Notes: generated by a model not told the origin, from the letters alone. Counted from the stretch's first letter, positions 8,813 through 17,982 are shown. The stretch: 64,000 nucleotides of DNA from Streptomyces rapamycinicus NRRL 5491 (GCF_024298965.1 NZ_CP085193.1:12028001-12092000), one strand, 5' to 3'. Program-made: numbers and translations.

Positions 8813-8923
8813 TACCTACAGCGCCGGACCGTAAACGCGTGTTACTCCTGGGCCATTTTCGCCCGGCGCGCCCCGCTCGATCCGGGCCGAGTAACACGAT
8901 CCGCGCCCTCGGCGCTGTAGGTA
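8813..8923. repeat. Large nested inverted repeat (about 111 bp)
   Basis: Outer arms TACCTACAGCGCC (8813-8825) and its exact complement at 8911-8923 enclose a second pair CGTGTTACTC (8839-8848) and GAGTAACACG (8890-8899). The two pairs share nearly the same centre (8868 and 8869), so the whole block can fold as one long interrupted hairpin. It occupies the otherwise gene-free 8686-9104 region ahead of the LCP gene. It carries no open frame that looks real and no obvious target duplication. It could be a MITE-like element, a phage or plasmid attachment remnant, or a structured leader. Confidence 0.7.
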
Positions 8924-9104
8924 ATGGCGCCGTCGGCACCGCCGTGGAGTGGGGTGTGTGGAGTCATGTCCCAGTCGTACGCGGCTATCGGCTGTGCGCT
9001 TTTCGCTGCCCGCCTTGGAGTTGTATATCAAATTGGAAACACTCCGGGGTGCATGCCCTCCGCCATTTGCATTTCGGTCGGGCGGGGAATGCACACTGTC
9101 GGGC

Positions 9105-10226
9105 ATGCACCCAAGGACAGACAGCAGAAACCCCGGCTTCGCGCACCCCGCTGGATGGGGAAACCCCGCGCCGGGCAACGACGGCACGCCCCCACCGGAC
9201 GACTTCCCGTACGAGGAGCACGGTGGTGGGCACCGCGGCAGGCCGCACCGCCGCCGTGGCAGGACGGTCCTACGTGTCCTGGTCGCCTTGGTCGTCGTTC
9301 TGCTGGTCGTCTCGGTGGCAACGTACTTCTGGGCCGACTCCGAGCTGCGCAAGGAAGTCGACCTCGGCAAGGTGGTCGACCGCCCCGGCACGGGGGAGGG
9401 CACCAACTACCTGATCGTGGGGTCCGACAGCCGCGAGGGCATGTCGGACCAGCAGAAGAAGGACCTGCACACGGGCTCCGCCGACGGCAAGCGCACGGAC
9501 TCGATGATGATCCTGCACGACGGCGCGTCCGGCCCGACACTCATATCGCTGCCGCGCGACTCGAACGTGACCATCCCGAAGTTCCGCGGCTCCGAGTCCG
9601 GGGAGATCAAGGGCCCGCTGGGCGACAACAAGCTGAACGCCGCGTACTCCATCGACGGCCCGCAGCTGCTGGTCCGCACCGTCGAGTACAACACCGGCCT
9701 GCACATCGACCACTACGCGGAGGTCGGGTTCTCCGGCTTCGCCAACATCGTGGACTCCATCGGCGGCGTCGACATGACCCTCGACAAGGGCTTCAAGGAC
9801 AAGTGGTCCGGCGCCGACTTCGACGCGGGCGAGCAGACGCTGAACGGCCAGCAGGCACTCGCGTTCGTCCGCACCCGGCACGCCTTCGCCACCAGTGACC
9901 TGGAACGCACCAAGAACCAGCAGAAGTTCCTCTCCGCGCTGGCAAGTCAGACCGCGACGCCCGGCACGCTCCTGAACCCCTTCAAGCTCTACCCCACCAT
10001 GGGTGCCGGACTCGACACCCTCATCGTCGACAAGGACATGAACCCCTACTACCTGGCCAAGATGTTCTTCGCCATGCAGGACGTCACCGGCAGCGACGGC
10101 AAGTCGCTGAACATGCCCATCTCCGGCAGCGTCGGCGGCAACCTCCAGTGGGACAAGGCCAAGGTCAAACAGCTTGTGCAAGAGCTGAAGAACGACGAGC
10201 CGGTCACCGTGGCCGACCCGCAGTGA
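9105..10226 (+). CDS. LytR-CpsA-Psr (LCP) family protein
   Basis: 373 aa. A cytoplasmic N-terminus rich in Gly, Pro, Arg and His is followed by one membrane helix (VLRVLVALVVVLLVVSVATY, about residues 49-68) and an extracellular LCP domain. LCP motifs are clear: NYLIVGSDSREG, RTDSMMILH, ISLPRDSNVTIP, KLNAAYSIDGPQ, ANIVDSIGGVDM and LNGQQALAFVRTRHAFATSDL with the Arg cluster that binds the lipid pyrophosphate. LCP enzymes attach teichoic acids or other polymers to peptidoglycan. I chose ATG 9105; the longer frame from 8949 has no conserved content. It stands alone between the nested repeat and a perfect palindromic terminator. Confidence 0.92.
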   Translation: MHPRTDSRNPGFAHPAGWGNPAPGNDGTPPPDDFPYEEHGGGHRGRPHRRRGRTVLRVLVALVVVLLVVSVATYFWADSELRKEVDLGKVVDRPGTGEGTNYLIVGSDSREGMSDQQKKDLHTGSADGKRTDSMMILHDGASGPTLISLPRDSNVTIPKFRGSESGEIKGPLGDNKLNAAYSIDGPQLLVRTVEYNTGLHIDHYAEVGFSGFANIVDSIGGVDMTLDKGFKDKWSGADFDAGEQTLNGQQALAFVRTRHAFATSDLERTKNQQKFLSALASQTATPGTLLNPFKLYPTMGAGLDTLIVDKDMNPYYLAKMFFAMQDVTGSDGKSLNMPISGSVGGNLQWDKAKVKQLVQELKNDEPVTVADPQ

Positions 10227-10231
10227 TCCCC

Positions 10232-10263
10232 GCCGAGCGGCGGCCGGCCGGCCGCCGCTCGGC
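10232..10263 (+). terminator. 32-nt perfect palindrome terminator after the LCP gene
   Basis: The sequence from 10232 to 10263 is a perfect palindrome (arms begin GCCGAGCGGCGGCC), starting 5 bp after the LCP stop at 10226. It would form a very stable GC hairpin. Confidence 0.7.
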
Positions 10264-10371
10264 ATCACCGGCCGGCCTGCGGACGGGATCCATCGGCGTC
10301 CGGTGAAGCGGAATATGGCTCTGTCCGCGGTTCCGTGAATCCCCGGGGCACCGCGCGGGCATGATGGCCCG

Positions 10372-10716
10372 GTGCGCGAAGAGCTGATAGTGCGGTTACG
10401 AGGGACGTGGCAGCAGACCGAACCACCCGACAGGGAACTGGTCGGCACCGCTCTCGCGCCGTTCGGCGCGGACCTCGTCGAGGTGACGCAGGCTGGGCCG
10501 GGCGACCTCCGAGTGCTGATCGTGGTGCCGGAGACGGCCGACCTGATCGCCGTCGGCTCGGCGGTGGCGGGCGCGCTGGCACTGCCGTCGCCCCGGATCA
10601 CGTTCGAGCGCGGGATCTCCGAGGTCCGGGGCATCGCCGGACGCGGCTACTCCTGCTCCTGCGGCGGGGTCGACGGCGATCACACCCCGGAGTGCCCGAG
10701 AGCGGCCGGTACATGA
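10372..10716 (+). CDS. Small protein of the CHAT operon, unknown function
   Basis: 114 aa from a GTG start, not recognised. The body (about residues 1-88) looks like a small alpha/beta domain (REELIVRLRG, DLRVLIVVPETADLIAVGSA). The tail carries CSC, then a His and a Cys (SCSCGGVDGDHTPEC), a pattern that could bind a metal ion. Codon 9 is TTA (10396-10398), so expression may need the bldA tRNA. Its stop overlaps the ATG of the membrane protein gene (ATGA at 10713-10716), a mark of translational coupling. It is the first gene of a three-gene unit ending in a TPR-CHAT protein and may be a regulator or adaptor for it. Confidence 0.75.
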   Translation: MREELIVRLRGTWQQTEPPDRELVGTALAPFGADLVEVTQAGPGDLRVLIVVPETADLIAVGSAVAGALALPSPRITFERGISEVRGIAGRGYSCSCGGVDGDHTPECPRAAGT

Positions 10717-11558
10717 GCTGGCGGCCACCCGTCCCGATGGGCTACCTGGACAGCATCCAGGCGGTCGGCGGGTTCGCCGCCCCGCTGCTCGCCGGAGGAA
10801 GCTTCACGCTCGCGGTGGTGGCGCTGCAGTCGGCCCCGGGCCCGGCGGGCGTCAGCCGGTGGCCGAACGCCTCCTTGGCTCTGTTCGTCCTGTCCGGTCT
10901 GCTGCAGATCGCGACCATTCAGGGGACGGCATGGTCACGACGTTATATGTGCACCCCGGGCGACCTTCTGCAGTGGTTCCCCGGCGAGCAGACCGACGGG
11001 ACTCCCAGCCCGTTCCTGATCGGTATGCAGGAGAGCCATCTGCGACAGGCCCAGCGCTGGGCGAACGCGGCACGCGGCTTCTACCATGCGGGGATCATCG
11101 CGCTGCTCGCCGGGCTGCTCGTCATCTGCGTGCCGCGAGGACAGCCGACCGGCGGCCGCTGGACGGTCCTCGCCGTCTGTGCGGCCGGCCTTGTGGGGGA
11201 ACTCGCCTGGCTGGTCAGGGCCACCTTTCTCGATCGCGCGATCCGCCGCGACGCCTGGCTCGGCATGGCCGTCCTGCTGGCCATCCTGGTATCGGTGTCC
11301 GCGCCCGGCATCTGGCATGGCTGGCCGGTACGTATCGGGGGCGCCGCCTGCCTGCTGCTGTGCCTTCTGCCGCTCATCCTGCGCCGATCGGTCACCTCGG
11401 CCTCGATCACCTCGGCGCTGAGCCTGAGTCTCGGTGTGATCGCCCTGCTCTTCCGTATACCTCAGCCGCTCGTCGTGATACCGCTGGTGCCGGCGTTCCT
11501 TCTCGAAGCCCACACGTTCGTGGACCTCATCCGCCGTCAGCGCGCTGTGAGCGGGTGA
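10713..11558 (+). CDS. Polytopic membrane protein of the CHAT operon
   Basis: 281 aa with about eight predicted membrane helices, for example AAPLLAGGSFTLAVVALQ, ASLALFVLSGLLQIATI, AGIIALLAGLLVICVP, VLAVCAAGLVGELAWLV, AVLLAILVSVSAPGIW, ACLLLCLLPLILRR, LSLSLGVIALLFRI and VVIPLVPAFLLEA. No transporter signature is visible. A loop of about 50 residues after the second helix carries CTPGDLLQWFPGEQ. The ATG overlaps the previous stop by four bases and the stop is 24 bp from the CHAT gene start, so the three genes are almost certainly one operon. It could anchor, be cleaved by, or act as effector for the CHAT protein; this is inference from context. Confidence 0.8.
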   Translation: MSWRPPVPMGYLDSIQAVGGFAAPLLAGGSFTLAVVALQSAPGPAGVSRWPNASLALFVLSGLLQIATIQGTAWSRRYMCTPGDLLQWFPGEQTDGTPSPFLIGMQESHLRQAQRWANAARGFYHAGIIALLAGLLVICVPRGQPTGGRWTVLAVCAAGLVGELAWLVRATFLDRAIRRDAWLGMAVLLAILVSVSAPGIWHGWPVRIGGAACLLLCLLPLILRRSVTSASITSALSLSLGVIALLFRIPQPLVVIPLVPAFLLEAHTFVDLIRRQRAVSG

Positions 11559-11582
11559 CCAGACGTCACCGGAGACGAACTG

Positions 11583-14500
11583 ATGGACACTCACGCGTTA
11601 CAGGAACTCATCGCCTGTGTAAATCGGGTGACGGAGACCGGCGACGTCGGGCTCACCCTCGCGGACGAGATGGCAAAGCCCCTTTCGGATGTCTGGCAGA
11701 GCTGGGACGACGGGGACACCGAGTCGTCCCAGGTGCTGGGTGTCTTCCTCTTCTACCGCTATCTTGCGGCGCATGAGCGAATCGACATGGTCATGGCCAT
11801 CCGGACGCTCACCCCCTGCCTCCTGTACGACGACCTGGCCCTGCCGCCCGACATGCTCCCCTTCCTCGCCGACTACGGCGCCTGCGAGGCGGAACTGCTG
11901 CGCGAGGCCGCCCGCAGCTCACTCGATCCCGCACGTGCCGAGCGTGCGGCGTTCGCCTGGCAACGCGTCGTCATGGCGACCGAGGCCGGTGATCCGCAGC
12001 GCGAGGAGCGCGAGAGGGCCCTTGGGCGGGCGCTGCGACTGCTGGCCGCCCGGCGCGGCGACACCGCCGACCTCGACCGGGCCGTCGCCGCGGCCCGCGC
12101 GGGTCTTGTCCCGCATGGCCACCGGGACCGCCTCGCCACCTGTCATGAGCTCCTCCTGGCGCTGGAAGAACGCTACGAGGCGACCGGGAGCGCGGAGGAT
12201 CACGAGGCCGCGCTGCGGTGCGCGGAGGAACTTGCCGCATACGCGCATACCTCGGCCCGCGACGCCGTCGGATGTTCCCTCCTGTTCTCCTTCGGCGAGA
12301 AGCTCTACCAACGGTTCCTGCGCGATCCCAACACCGCGGATCTGCGCCGAGCCATCGGCTTCCTCCAGGATTCGGTCGAGTTCCCCGGCCCGCACCTGCC
12401 GACCCGGCTGCTGCTCCTGTCGCGCGCCCTCGGCATGTGGTCCGCCGCCGCCCGGGACCCCGGCATCGTGACCGACGCGATCGCCCGGGCCGAGCAGGCC
12501 GAGGAGCTGGTCCTGCGGAACCACCGGGACTACCCGCTCATCAAGTGGCAGATCGCCACGCTGTACTTCGCGCGCTACCGCACGACACACTCCGGCGACG
12601 ACCTCGACCGGGCCGCGGCGGCGATCCTCGAGGCCACCCTGTGCCTGACCCGTGAGCTCCAGATCACCGCTCTCCAGTCCGACATCGCATTCGCCCAGTA
12701 CGAGCGCACGGAGGACAGCGAGCACCTCTTCACAGTCCTCGGCCTGAGGAAACGCGTACTGCGCAAACTCCCCGAAGACGACGACTTCTCCCGGGCGGAC
12801 GCCCACTACTCACTCAGCCAGGCCCAGATGCACTGGTACCGGCGGATGGGCTCGATCGAGGACCTGGACAGCGCGGTCGACAACGGCCGCGCCGCGCTTG
12901 ACCTCGTGGCCGCGACCGACACGCGTCGCCGCCAGAAGTTCCTGTGCGGGCTCGGCAACGTTCACATGGCGCGTTTCACCATGCGTAGTGAGCGGGACGC
13001 CCTGCCCGAGGCGATCCACCTGTTTCGGGAAGCCGTCGCCGACGCACCTGAGCGCTGCTTGCCGCTTGCCCTGCTCGCCGCCGCCCTCGGGTACCGGTAC
13101 GAACTGACACGGGACATCACCGACCTCGACGAGTCCATCGCCGAGGGTGAACGCGCCTTGGAGTTCGCCTCCCCCCACCAGCGGGCGGACATTCTGCGAG
13201 ATCTCAGCGTCGCCCGCCGGCTGCGCTTCGGCGGCACCGGCGACGCCACCGATCTCGACCGCGCCAGGGCGGGGGTCGCCGAGGCCCTTGCCCTCCCCAC
13301 TCTCTCGGCCCGAGCGCGGATACGGCTCAGCCTGGAACAGGCTGAGCTGGCCTCCCTTTCCTCGAGGCATCCCGCGGAGAGGCTGTCGGCCTTCGAGGCA
13401 ATTGTCGAGCTGCTGCCCGAGGTCGGCCTGAGCAGCCCCTACCACCATGACCGTGAGCACATGCTGTCCGTCCACGCCGGCCTGGGCGCGAAGGCGGCCG
13501 ACGCCGCGGTCGCGGCCAACCGCCCTGATCGGGCCCTGGAACTCCTGGAAAAGGCGCGCGGCATCCTCGCCGACACCGTGCCGACGCCGGGACGGCGCGG
13601 CACTCGGGCCACCACCGCCCGCCACCTGTGCCGTAACGCCACCCGTGGCCCGATCGTCACGGTCAGCGCGATCGAGACCGGCGGCCTGGCGCTGCTCGTC
13701 ACACCGTCGGGTGTCCACCCCGTCGCCCTGCCCGGCCTCAGGCTCCACAAGGCCAGGGCCCGGCACAAAGCTCTCGAGATGGCCCTCGCCTCGGGCGCCT
13801 GTGAGGACGTCCTTGACGTCCTCACCTGGCTCTGGCACACGGTCGCCCGCCCCGTACTGGAGGCGCTGAAGGCCGCGAGGTGGCAGGGGTCCCGCCTCTG
13901 GTGGTGCCCGGTGGGGGTGATGTCGCTCTTCCCCCTGCACGCCGCGGGCGACGGCCACGACGGTGTCATGGACAGAGTGGTGTCCTCGTATCTGCCCACC
14001 GTCCGGTCCCTGCCCGCCGAGCGCCGACGCCCCGCCTCCCCGGGCAAGGCCCTCGTGGTGGCGATGAGCAGAACTCCCGGCCAGGCTTCGCTGCCGGGTG
14101 CCGCGTCCGAGGTGAACAGCCTCTCCCGGCTGCTCTCGGCCACGGTCCTGCACAACGAGCAAGCCACCCGCGACGCCGTCCTGACGGCCCTGCCCAGTAC
14201 CCGGATCATCCATTTCGCCTGCCATGCGCACGCCGACACCCGTGAACCGACCCGCAGCCGGCTGCTCCTCCATGACCAGCCACTCACCCCGAGAGATCTG
14301 CCGTTCGGCCTGGACGCCGACCTCGCCTACCTGTCGGCCTGCGCCACCAGCGATGTCATCTTCCTGGGCGCCGACGAAGCCATGCACATCACCGGCGCCT
14401 TCCACCTGGCGGGCTTCCGCCATGTCATCGGCACCCACTGGCGCATCGACGACCAGGCGGCGGCCGACATCGCCGACCACTTCTACACCGTCATCGCGGC

Positions 14501-14612
14501 CCATGGCCCCGATAGCGCCGCCCAGGCCCTGCACACGGCCACCGTAGAACTCCGTCGCGCCCACCCCGGCAGGCCCGACCTCTGGGCCTCCCACCTTCAT
14601 ATGGGCCCCTGA
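11583..14612 (+). CDS. TPR-CHAT domain protein (caspase-like protease)
   Basis: 1009 aa. Residues about 100-660 are helical repeats of the TPR type with recurring D-L-D-x-A/S units (ADLDRAVAAARAGL, DDLDRAAAAILEA, EDLDSAVDNGRAAL, TDLDESIAEGERAL, TDLDRARAGVAEAL). Residues about 690-1005 form a CHAT domain of the clan CD/caspase fold. The expected dyad is present: His881 in HFACHAHAD and Cys920 in YLSACATS. CHAT proteins are proteases or protease-like effectors; Csx29 of type III-E CRISPR is a TPR-CHAT example. There is no signal peptide, so it is cytoplasmic. Codon 6 is TTA (11598-11600). It is the last gene of a three-gene operon with a small Cys-tailed protein and a membrane protein. The substrate and trigger are unknown. 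Confidence 0.9.
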   Translation: MDTHALQELIACVNRVTETGDVGLTLADEMAKPLSDVWQSWDDGDTESSQVLGVFLFYRYLAAHERIDMVMAIRTLTPCLLYDDLALPPDMLPFLADYGACEAELLREAARSSLDPARAERAAFAWQRVVMATEAGDPQREERERALGRALRLLAARRGDTADLDRAVAAARAGLVPHGHRDRLATCHELLLALEERYEATGSAEDHEAALRCAEELAAYAHTSARDAVGCSLLFSFGEKLYQRFLRDPNTADLRRAIGFLQDSVEFPGPHLPTRLLLLSRALGMWSAAARDPGIVTDAIARAEQAEELVLRNHRDYPLIKWQIATLYFARYRTTHSGDDLDRAAAAILEATLCLTRELQITALQSDIAFAQYERTEDSEHLFTVLGLRKRVLRKLPEDDDFSRADAHYSLSQAQMHWYRRMGSIEDLDSAVDNGRAALDLVAATDTRRRQKFLCGLGNVHMARFTMRSERDALPEAIHLFREAVADAPERCLPLALLAAALGYRYELTRDITDLDESIAEGERALEFASPHQRADILRDLSVARRLRFGGTGDATDLDRARAGVAEALALPTLSARARIRLSLEQAELASLSSRHPAERLSAFEAIVELLPEVGLSSPYHHDREHMLSVHAGLGAKAADAAVAANRPDRALELLEKARGILADTVPTPGRRGTRATTARHLCRNATRGPIVTVSAIETGGLALLVTPSGVHPVALPGLRLHKARARHKALEMALASGACEDVLDVLTWLWHTVARPVLEALKAARWQGSRLWWCPVGVMSLFPLHAAGDGHDGVMDRVVSSYLPTVRSLPAERRRPASPGKALVVAMSRTPGQASLPGAASEVNSLSRLLSATVLHNEQATRDAVLTALPSTRIIHFACHAHADTREPTRSRLLLHDQPLTPRDLPFGLDADLAYLSACATSDVIFLGADEAMHITGAFHLAGFRHVIGTHWRIDDQAAADIADHFYTVIAAHGPDSAAQALHTATVELRRAHPGRPDLWASHLHMGP

Positions 14613-14784
14613 CACCCAGACATCGGTTGGCTGACGCCTTCCACCGCCTCGATGTCGCTGAGCGGCCCAACCCACCTGCGGATATGGACGCTTGGGAATT
14701 CTGATACGTCGGAGGTCTTCCCTTGGGCCTCATATGGCCTGCACCATGCCGGGTAGTTCACCACCGGATATGGGAGGCACATAC

Positions 14785-17136
14785 GTGACCCCGACAACAG
14801 GGAACGGGATCTCTCGCAGAGGAGTGATCGGCTCGGCGGCCGTAGCCGGCTCGGCGGTCGCGCTCGGCGCCGGAGCGCCGCTGACCGGCTCCGGTACCGC
14901 CTGGGCCGCGCCCCGGGGGCCCGGCGGGTCGGGAAGCCTGACCGAACGGCTGGCCAGGGCCGCCGCTCCGCGGTGGCGGCGGATGCCCGGCGACTGGAAG
15001 GACGGCCCCTTCCTGGCCAACGGTCTGCTCGGGGTGAACGTCTACCGGGGCGCCACGGCCAACTCCGTGAAGGTGATGGTCAGCCACAATCAGGTACAGG
15101 ACCAGCGACCGCAGTGGGCCGCCACGTACGGCTATTCACGGCTGCCCATAGGGCATTTCGACCTCACGCTGGCGGGTGAGGTGACCGATGTCGACTGGAC
15201 CCTGGACATCTGGGACGCCGAGCTGCGCGGCACCGTCACCACCACCCGGGGCAGCGTCCGCTTCTCGATGCTGGTGCACAACGCCCGTACCGCGCTGCTG
15301 ATCTCCACCCGGCCGAGCGCGGGGGAGGAGAGCGCGGCCTGGTCGTTCACATGGATGTCCGCCACCTCGCCCCGGACGAAGGGCAAACCCGCCGACTACA
15401 CCGGCAACCCCGACCCCCGCACCGGCTCCACGGGCGCCACCCACTACGTCGAACAGCCGTTGATCGCCGGTGGCGGGTGGACCACCGCCTGGCGGGAACG
15501 CCGGGTCGGCACCGGCAGGCTGCTCGCCGCGCATATCGTCTACCGCTACCCCGACGACCTCTCGAAGACCACCGAACTCGCCGTGGCCGAGGTGGCGCGG
15601 ACCCTGGCCGAGGACCCGGACGGCCTGGTGCGCGAACACCGCGGCTGGTGGAACCGCTTCTACGAGCACAGCCTGCTCTCCGTGCCCGACAAGCGGATTC
15701 AGGACTTCTACTGGATCCAGCTCTACAAGGCCGCCTGCGCCACCCGCGCCGGAGGACCCTCGATGTCCGAGTGGGGACCCTGGTACCCGGAGACCGGAGG
15801 GAGCTGGACCGCGGTCTGGTGGAACCTCAACGTCCAGATCGCCACCTGGCTGATCCAGGGCTCCAACCACCTCGAACTCGACTCCGTCACCTCCACCTTC
15901 AAGAGCTTCGAGAAGAACCTGCCGCTGTCCCTCCCGCCCGAGATCCCGAACGAAGAGATCTACGCCCTGTCCCACCCCTCCGACTGGACGCTGCGCCCCG
16001 GCGCCCACACCGTCGGCGTCCCCGGCACCTCCACCAAGACCGACAACAACGGCAACCTCATCTGGGCCATGCACAACGTATGGCTCAGCTACCGCCACAC
16101 CATGGACGTAGCGATCGTGCGCGACGTCCTCTACCCGATCCTCGTCAAAGCGGTGAACTACTACGACCACTTCCTCCACGAGGGCGGCGACGGCAAGCTG
16201 CATCTGCCGCTCACCCGCTCACCGGAGTACGCGGACGCGGTGGACTGCACCTACGACCTCTCCCTGCTCCGCTGGGGCTGCGCCACCCTCCTGGACTGCC
16301 TGCGCATCCTCCGCACCGACAACCCGCGCGCCGGGCGCTGGCGGGAGATCCTGCGCCGTCTGGTCGACTATCCGCGCGGCGCGGACGGCGTCCTGATCGG
16401 CGCCGACACACCCCTCGCCGACTCCCACCGCCACTTCTCCCACATGCTCTGGCTCTACCCGCTGCACGAGCTGGACTGGGACCGGCCGGCCGACCGGGAC
16501 ATCATGCGGACCACGTTCGGCCACTGGACAGAGGACCGCAGCCTCTGGGCGGGGTACAGCTACGCGGCGGCCTCCTCGATGGCGTCGCGGATGGGGCGTC
16601 CCGACGACGCCCTCGACTTCCTCACCACCTTCACCGGGAACCTCTTCGACGAGTCCTACATGGACTGCTACATGACCGAGAACACCATGTACGCGGAGGA
16701 CACCAACCTGGGCATCGAGAGCCCGCTGACCACGGCCCAGTCGATCCTCGACATGGGGATGCAGAGCCATGGCGGCGTCGTCCGGGTCTTCCCCTCCGTC
16801 TCACGGCGCTGGCCCGACGTCTCCTTCCAGGCCCTGCGCGCCCAGGGCGCGTTCCTCGTCGACGCGGACCGCTCCGACGGCAGGACCCGGTGGGTGCGGG
16901 TCCACAGCGAGGCGGGTGCGCCACTGGTGCTGCAGCACGGCATCACCGGCGCCATCGACGTACGGGACGAGCACGGCCGCCGGCTGCGGTACCGGGAGAC
17001 GGGGCCCGGCCGTATCGAGATCCCGCTCGGCCGGGACGAGACGGCCGTCGTCGCCCCGCGCGGCGCCCACCCGGATCTGCGGCCGCGCGACGTGCCGGCC
17101 GTGGGCGACGCGAAGCCGTGGGGGCTGCCGGACTGA
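14785..17136 (+). CDS. Tat-secreted glycoside hydrolase, GH95-like
   Basis: 783 aa from GTG 14785, which has GGGAGG seven bases upstream; earlier in-frame ATGs at 14734, 14746 and 14770 lack such a site. A twin-arginine signal (SRRGVIGSAAVAGSAVALG ending near AWA) directs export. The remainder matches the GH95 architecture: an N-terminal beta domain (FLANGLLGVNVYRGA), an (alpha/alpha)6 barrel with NNGNLIWAMHNVWLSYRHTM, HRHFSHMLWLYPLHEL and TTAQSILDMGMQSHGG, and a C-terminal beta domain. GH95 enzymes remove alpha-L-fucose or alpha-L-galactose. The segment HRHFSHMLWLYP is a typical family block. It stands alone, and its 3' end abuts a truncated dehydrogenase gene on the other strand. Confidence 0.85.
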   Translation: MTPTTGNGISRRGVIGSAAVAGSAVALGAGAPLTGSGTAWAAPRGPGGSGSLTERLARAAAPRWRRMPGDWKDGPFLANGLLGVNVYRGATANSVKVMVSHNQVQDQRPQWAATYGYSRLPIGHFDLTLAGEVTDVDWTLDIWDAELRGTVTTTRGSVRFSMLVHNARTALLISTRPSAGEESAAWSFTWMSATSPRTKGKPADYTGNPDPRTGSTGATHYVEQPLIAGGGWTTAWRERRVGTGRLLAAHIVYRYPDDLSKTTELAVAEVARTLAEDPDGLVREHRGWWNRFYEHSLLSVPDKRIQDFYWIQLYKAACATRAGGPSMSEWGPWYPETGGSWTAVWWNLNVQIATWLIQGSNHLELDSVTSTFKSFEKNLPLSLPPEIPNEEIYALSHPSDWTLRPGAHTVGVPGTSTKTDNNGNLIWAMHNVWLSYRHTMDVAIVRDVLYPILVKAVNYYDHFLHEGGDGKLHLPLTRSPEYADAVDCTYDLSLLRWGCATLLDCLRILRTDNPRAGRWREILRRLVDYPRGADGVLIGADTPLADSHRHFSHMLWLYPLHELDWDRPADRDIMRTTFGHWTEDRSLWAGYSYAAASSMASRMGRPDDALDFLTTFTGNLFDESYMDCYMTENTMYAEDTNLGIESPLTTAQSILDMGMQSHGGVVRVFPSVSRRWPDVSFQALRAQGAFLVDADRSDGRTRWVRVHSEAGAPLVLQHGITGAIDVRDEHGRRLRYRETGPGRIEIPLGRDETAVVAPRGAHPDLRPRDVPAVGDAKPWGLPD

Positions 17137-17185
17137 GCCGGGGCTCCGGGAGGGGCCGGGTGAGGGATGGCCTCCCGGTCGGCCG

Positions 17186-17982
17186 ACGTTGACGAGGGAG
17201 GCCCCCGGGCGCAGGGCGTCGAAGAACCGCTCGCCGAGGAGGTGCTCGGTCGCCTCGGTGCCGGGGAGCGTGTTCACGACGGCGTCCACGGCCGGTGCCA
17301 CCTCGGTGATGCGGTCGGGGTGGATCACGGTGGAGACACCGGGGACGGTGACGTCTCTCCGGCTCGTGCCGATGACCGTGGCACCCAGCGCCTGGAGTGT
17401 CCCGGCGACGGCCCGGCCGATCCCGCCGAAGCCGAGGACGAGCACGGTCTGGCGGCTGACCTGTCCCATCGTCCAGCGGCCGGTCCACTCCCGGTCACGT
17501 TGCCGGCGGCTGAGGCGGGGCAGATCCTTGGCCCCCGCGAGCACGCCGAAGACGGCGAACTCCGCGAGCGGGCGTCCGTGGACCCCGGCCGAGGTGGTGA
17601 AGAGGACACGGTCGAGTTCGTCGGGACGCAGCCCGGCGGCCTTGACCTGGCTGCCCCCGCCCGCGGCCATGGTGTGCACCCAGCGCAGGCGCGGATTGGC
17701 CCGGACAGCTCGCGCCAGGGCGGCCGGGTCCACGTCGGGGACGCCGTACAGGGCGTCGGCGGAGTCGATGGCCTCCTCGTAGGCGCGCTGCCGCGCGGGG
17801 CCGCGCTTCCAGGCCGGGTCTCCCGCGAAGTCGGCGGGCCAGCGCATCGGAGGCAGCAGATCATGGTCGACGACGAGGTCGATCCGCGGCTCCAGCTCCC
17901 TGACGCGGGCGCGGTTCTCCTCCGACAGCGGGGCGGCGACCGCGACACGGAGGCGGCCTTCCGCCTGGTTCCGGCCGGTCAT
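17186..17982 (-). pseudogene. D-2-hydroxyacid dehydrogenase, 3'-truncated
   Basis: About 265 conserved residues of a NAD-dependent D-2-hydroxyacid dehydrogenase: an N-terminal substrate lobe (VRANPRLRWVHTMAAGGG, GVHGRPLAEFAVFGVLAG) and a nucleotide-binding domain with LVLGFGGIGRAVAGTL. Family homology stops abruptly at LVNVGR near 17185. The expected following segment with the catalytic Glu and His (normally ending in SPHxAG) is absent; the frame instead runs into the 50-bp spacer and on through the antisense of the GH95 gene. This is a structural truncation rather than a one-base slip. The ATG at 17982 overlaps a TGA at 17979 from an upstream minus-strand frame. Probably non-functional. Confidence 0.75.

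Noticed and set aside
8949..9104. N-terminal extension of the LCP frame from 8949
   Set aside because: No conserved residues before MHPRTDSR and LCP proteins start near the membrane helix.
14619..14671. Inverted repeats GACATCG/CGATGTC after the CHAT gene as a terminator
   Set aside because: Arms are short, widely spaced and cross a second pairing; not a convincing hairpin.
12810..14675. 621-codon minus-strand open frame opposite the CHAT gene
   Set aside because: Shadow frame; composition is G/R/V-rich with no motif, and the plus-strand CHAT protein is clearly the real gene.
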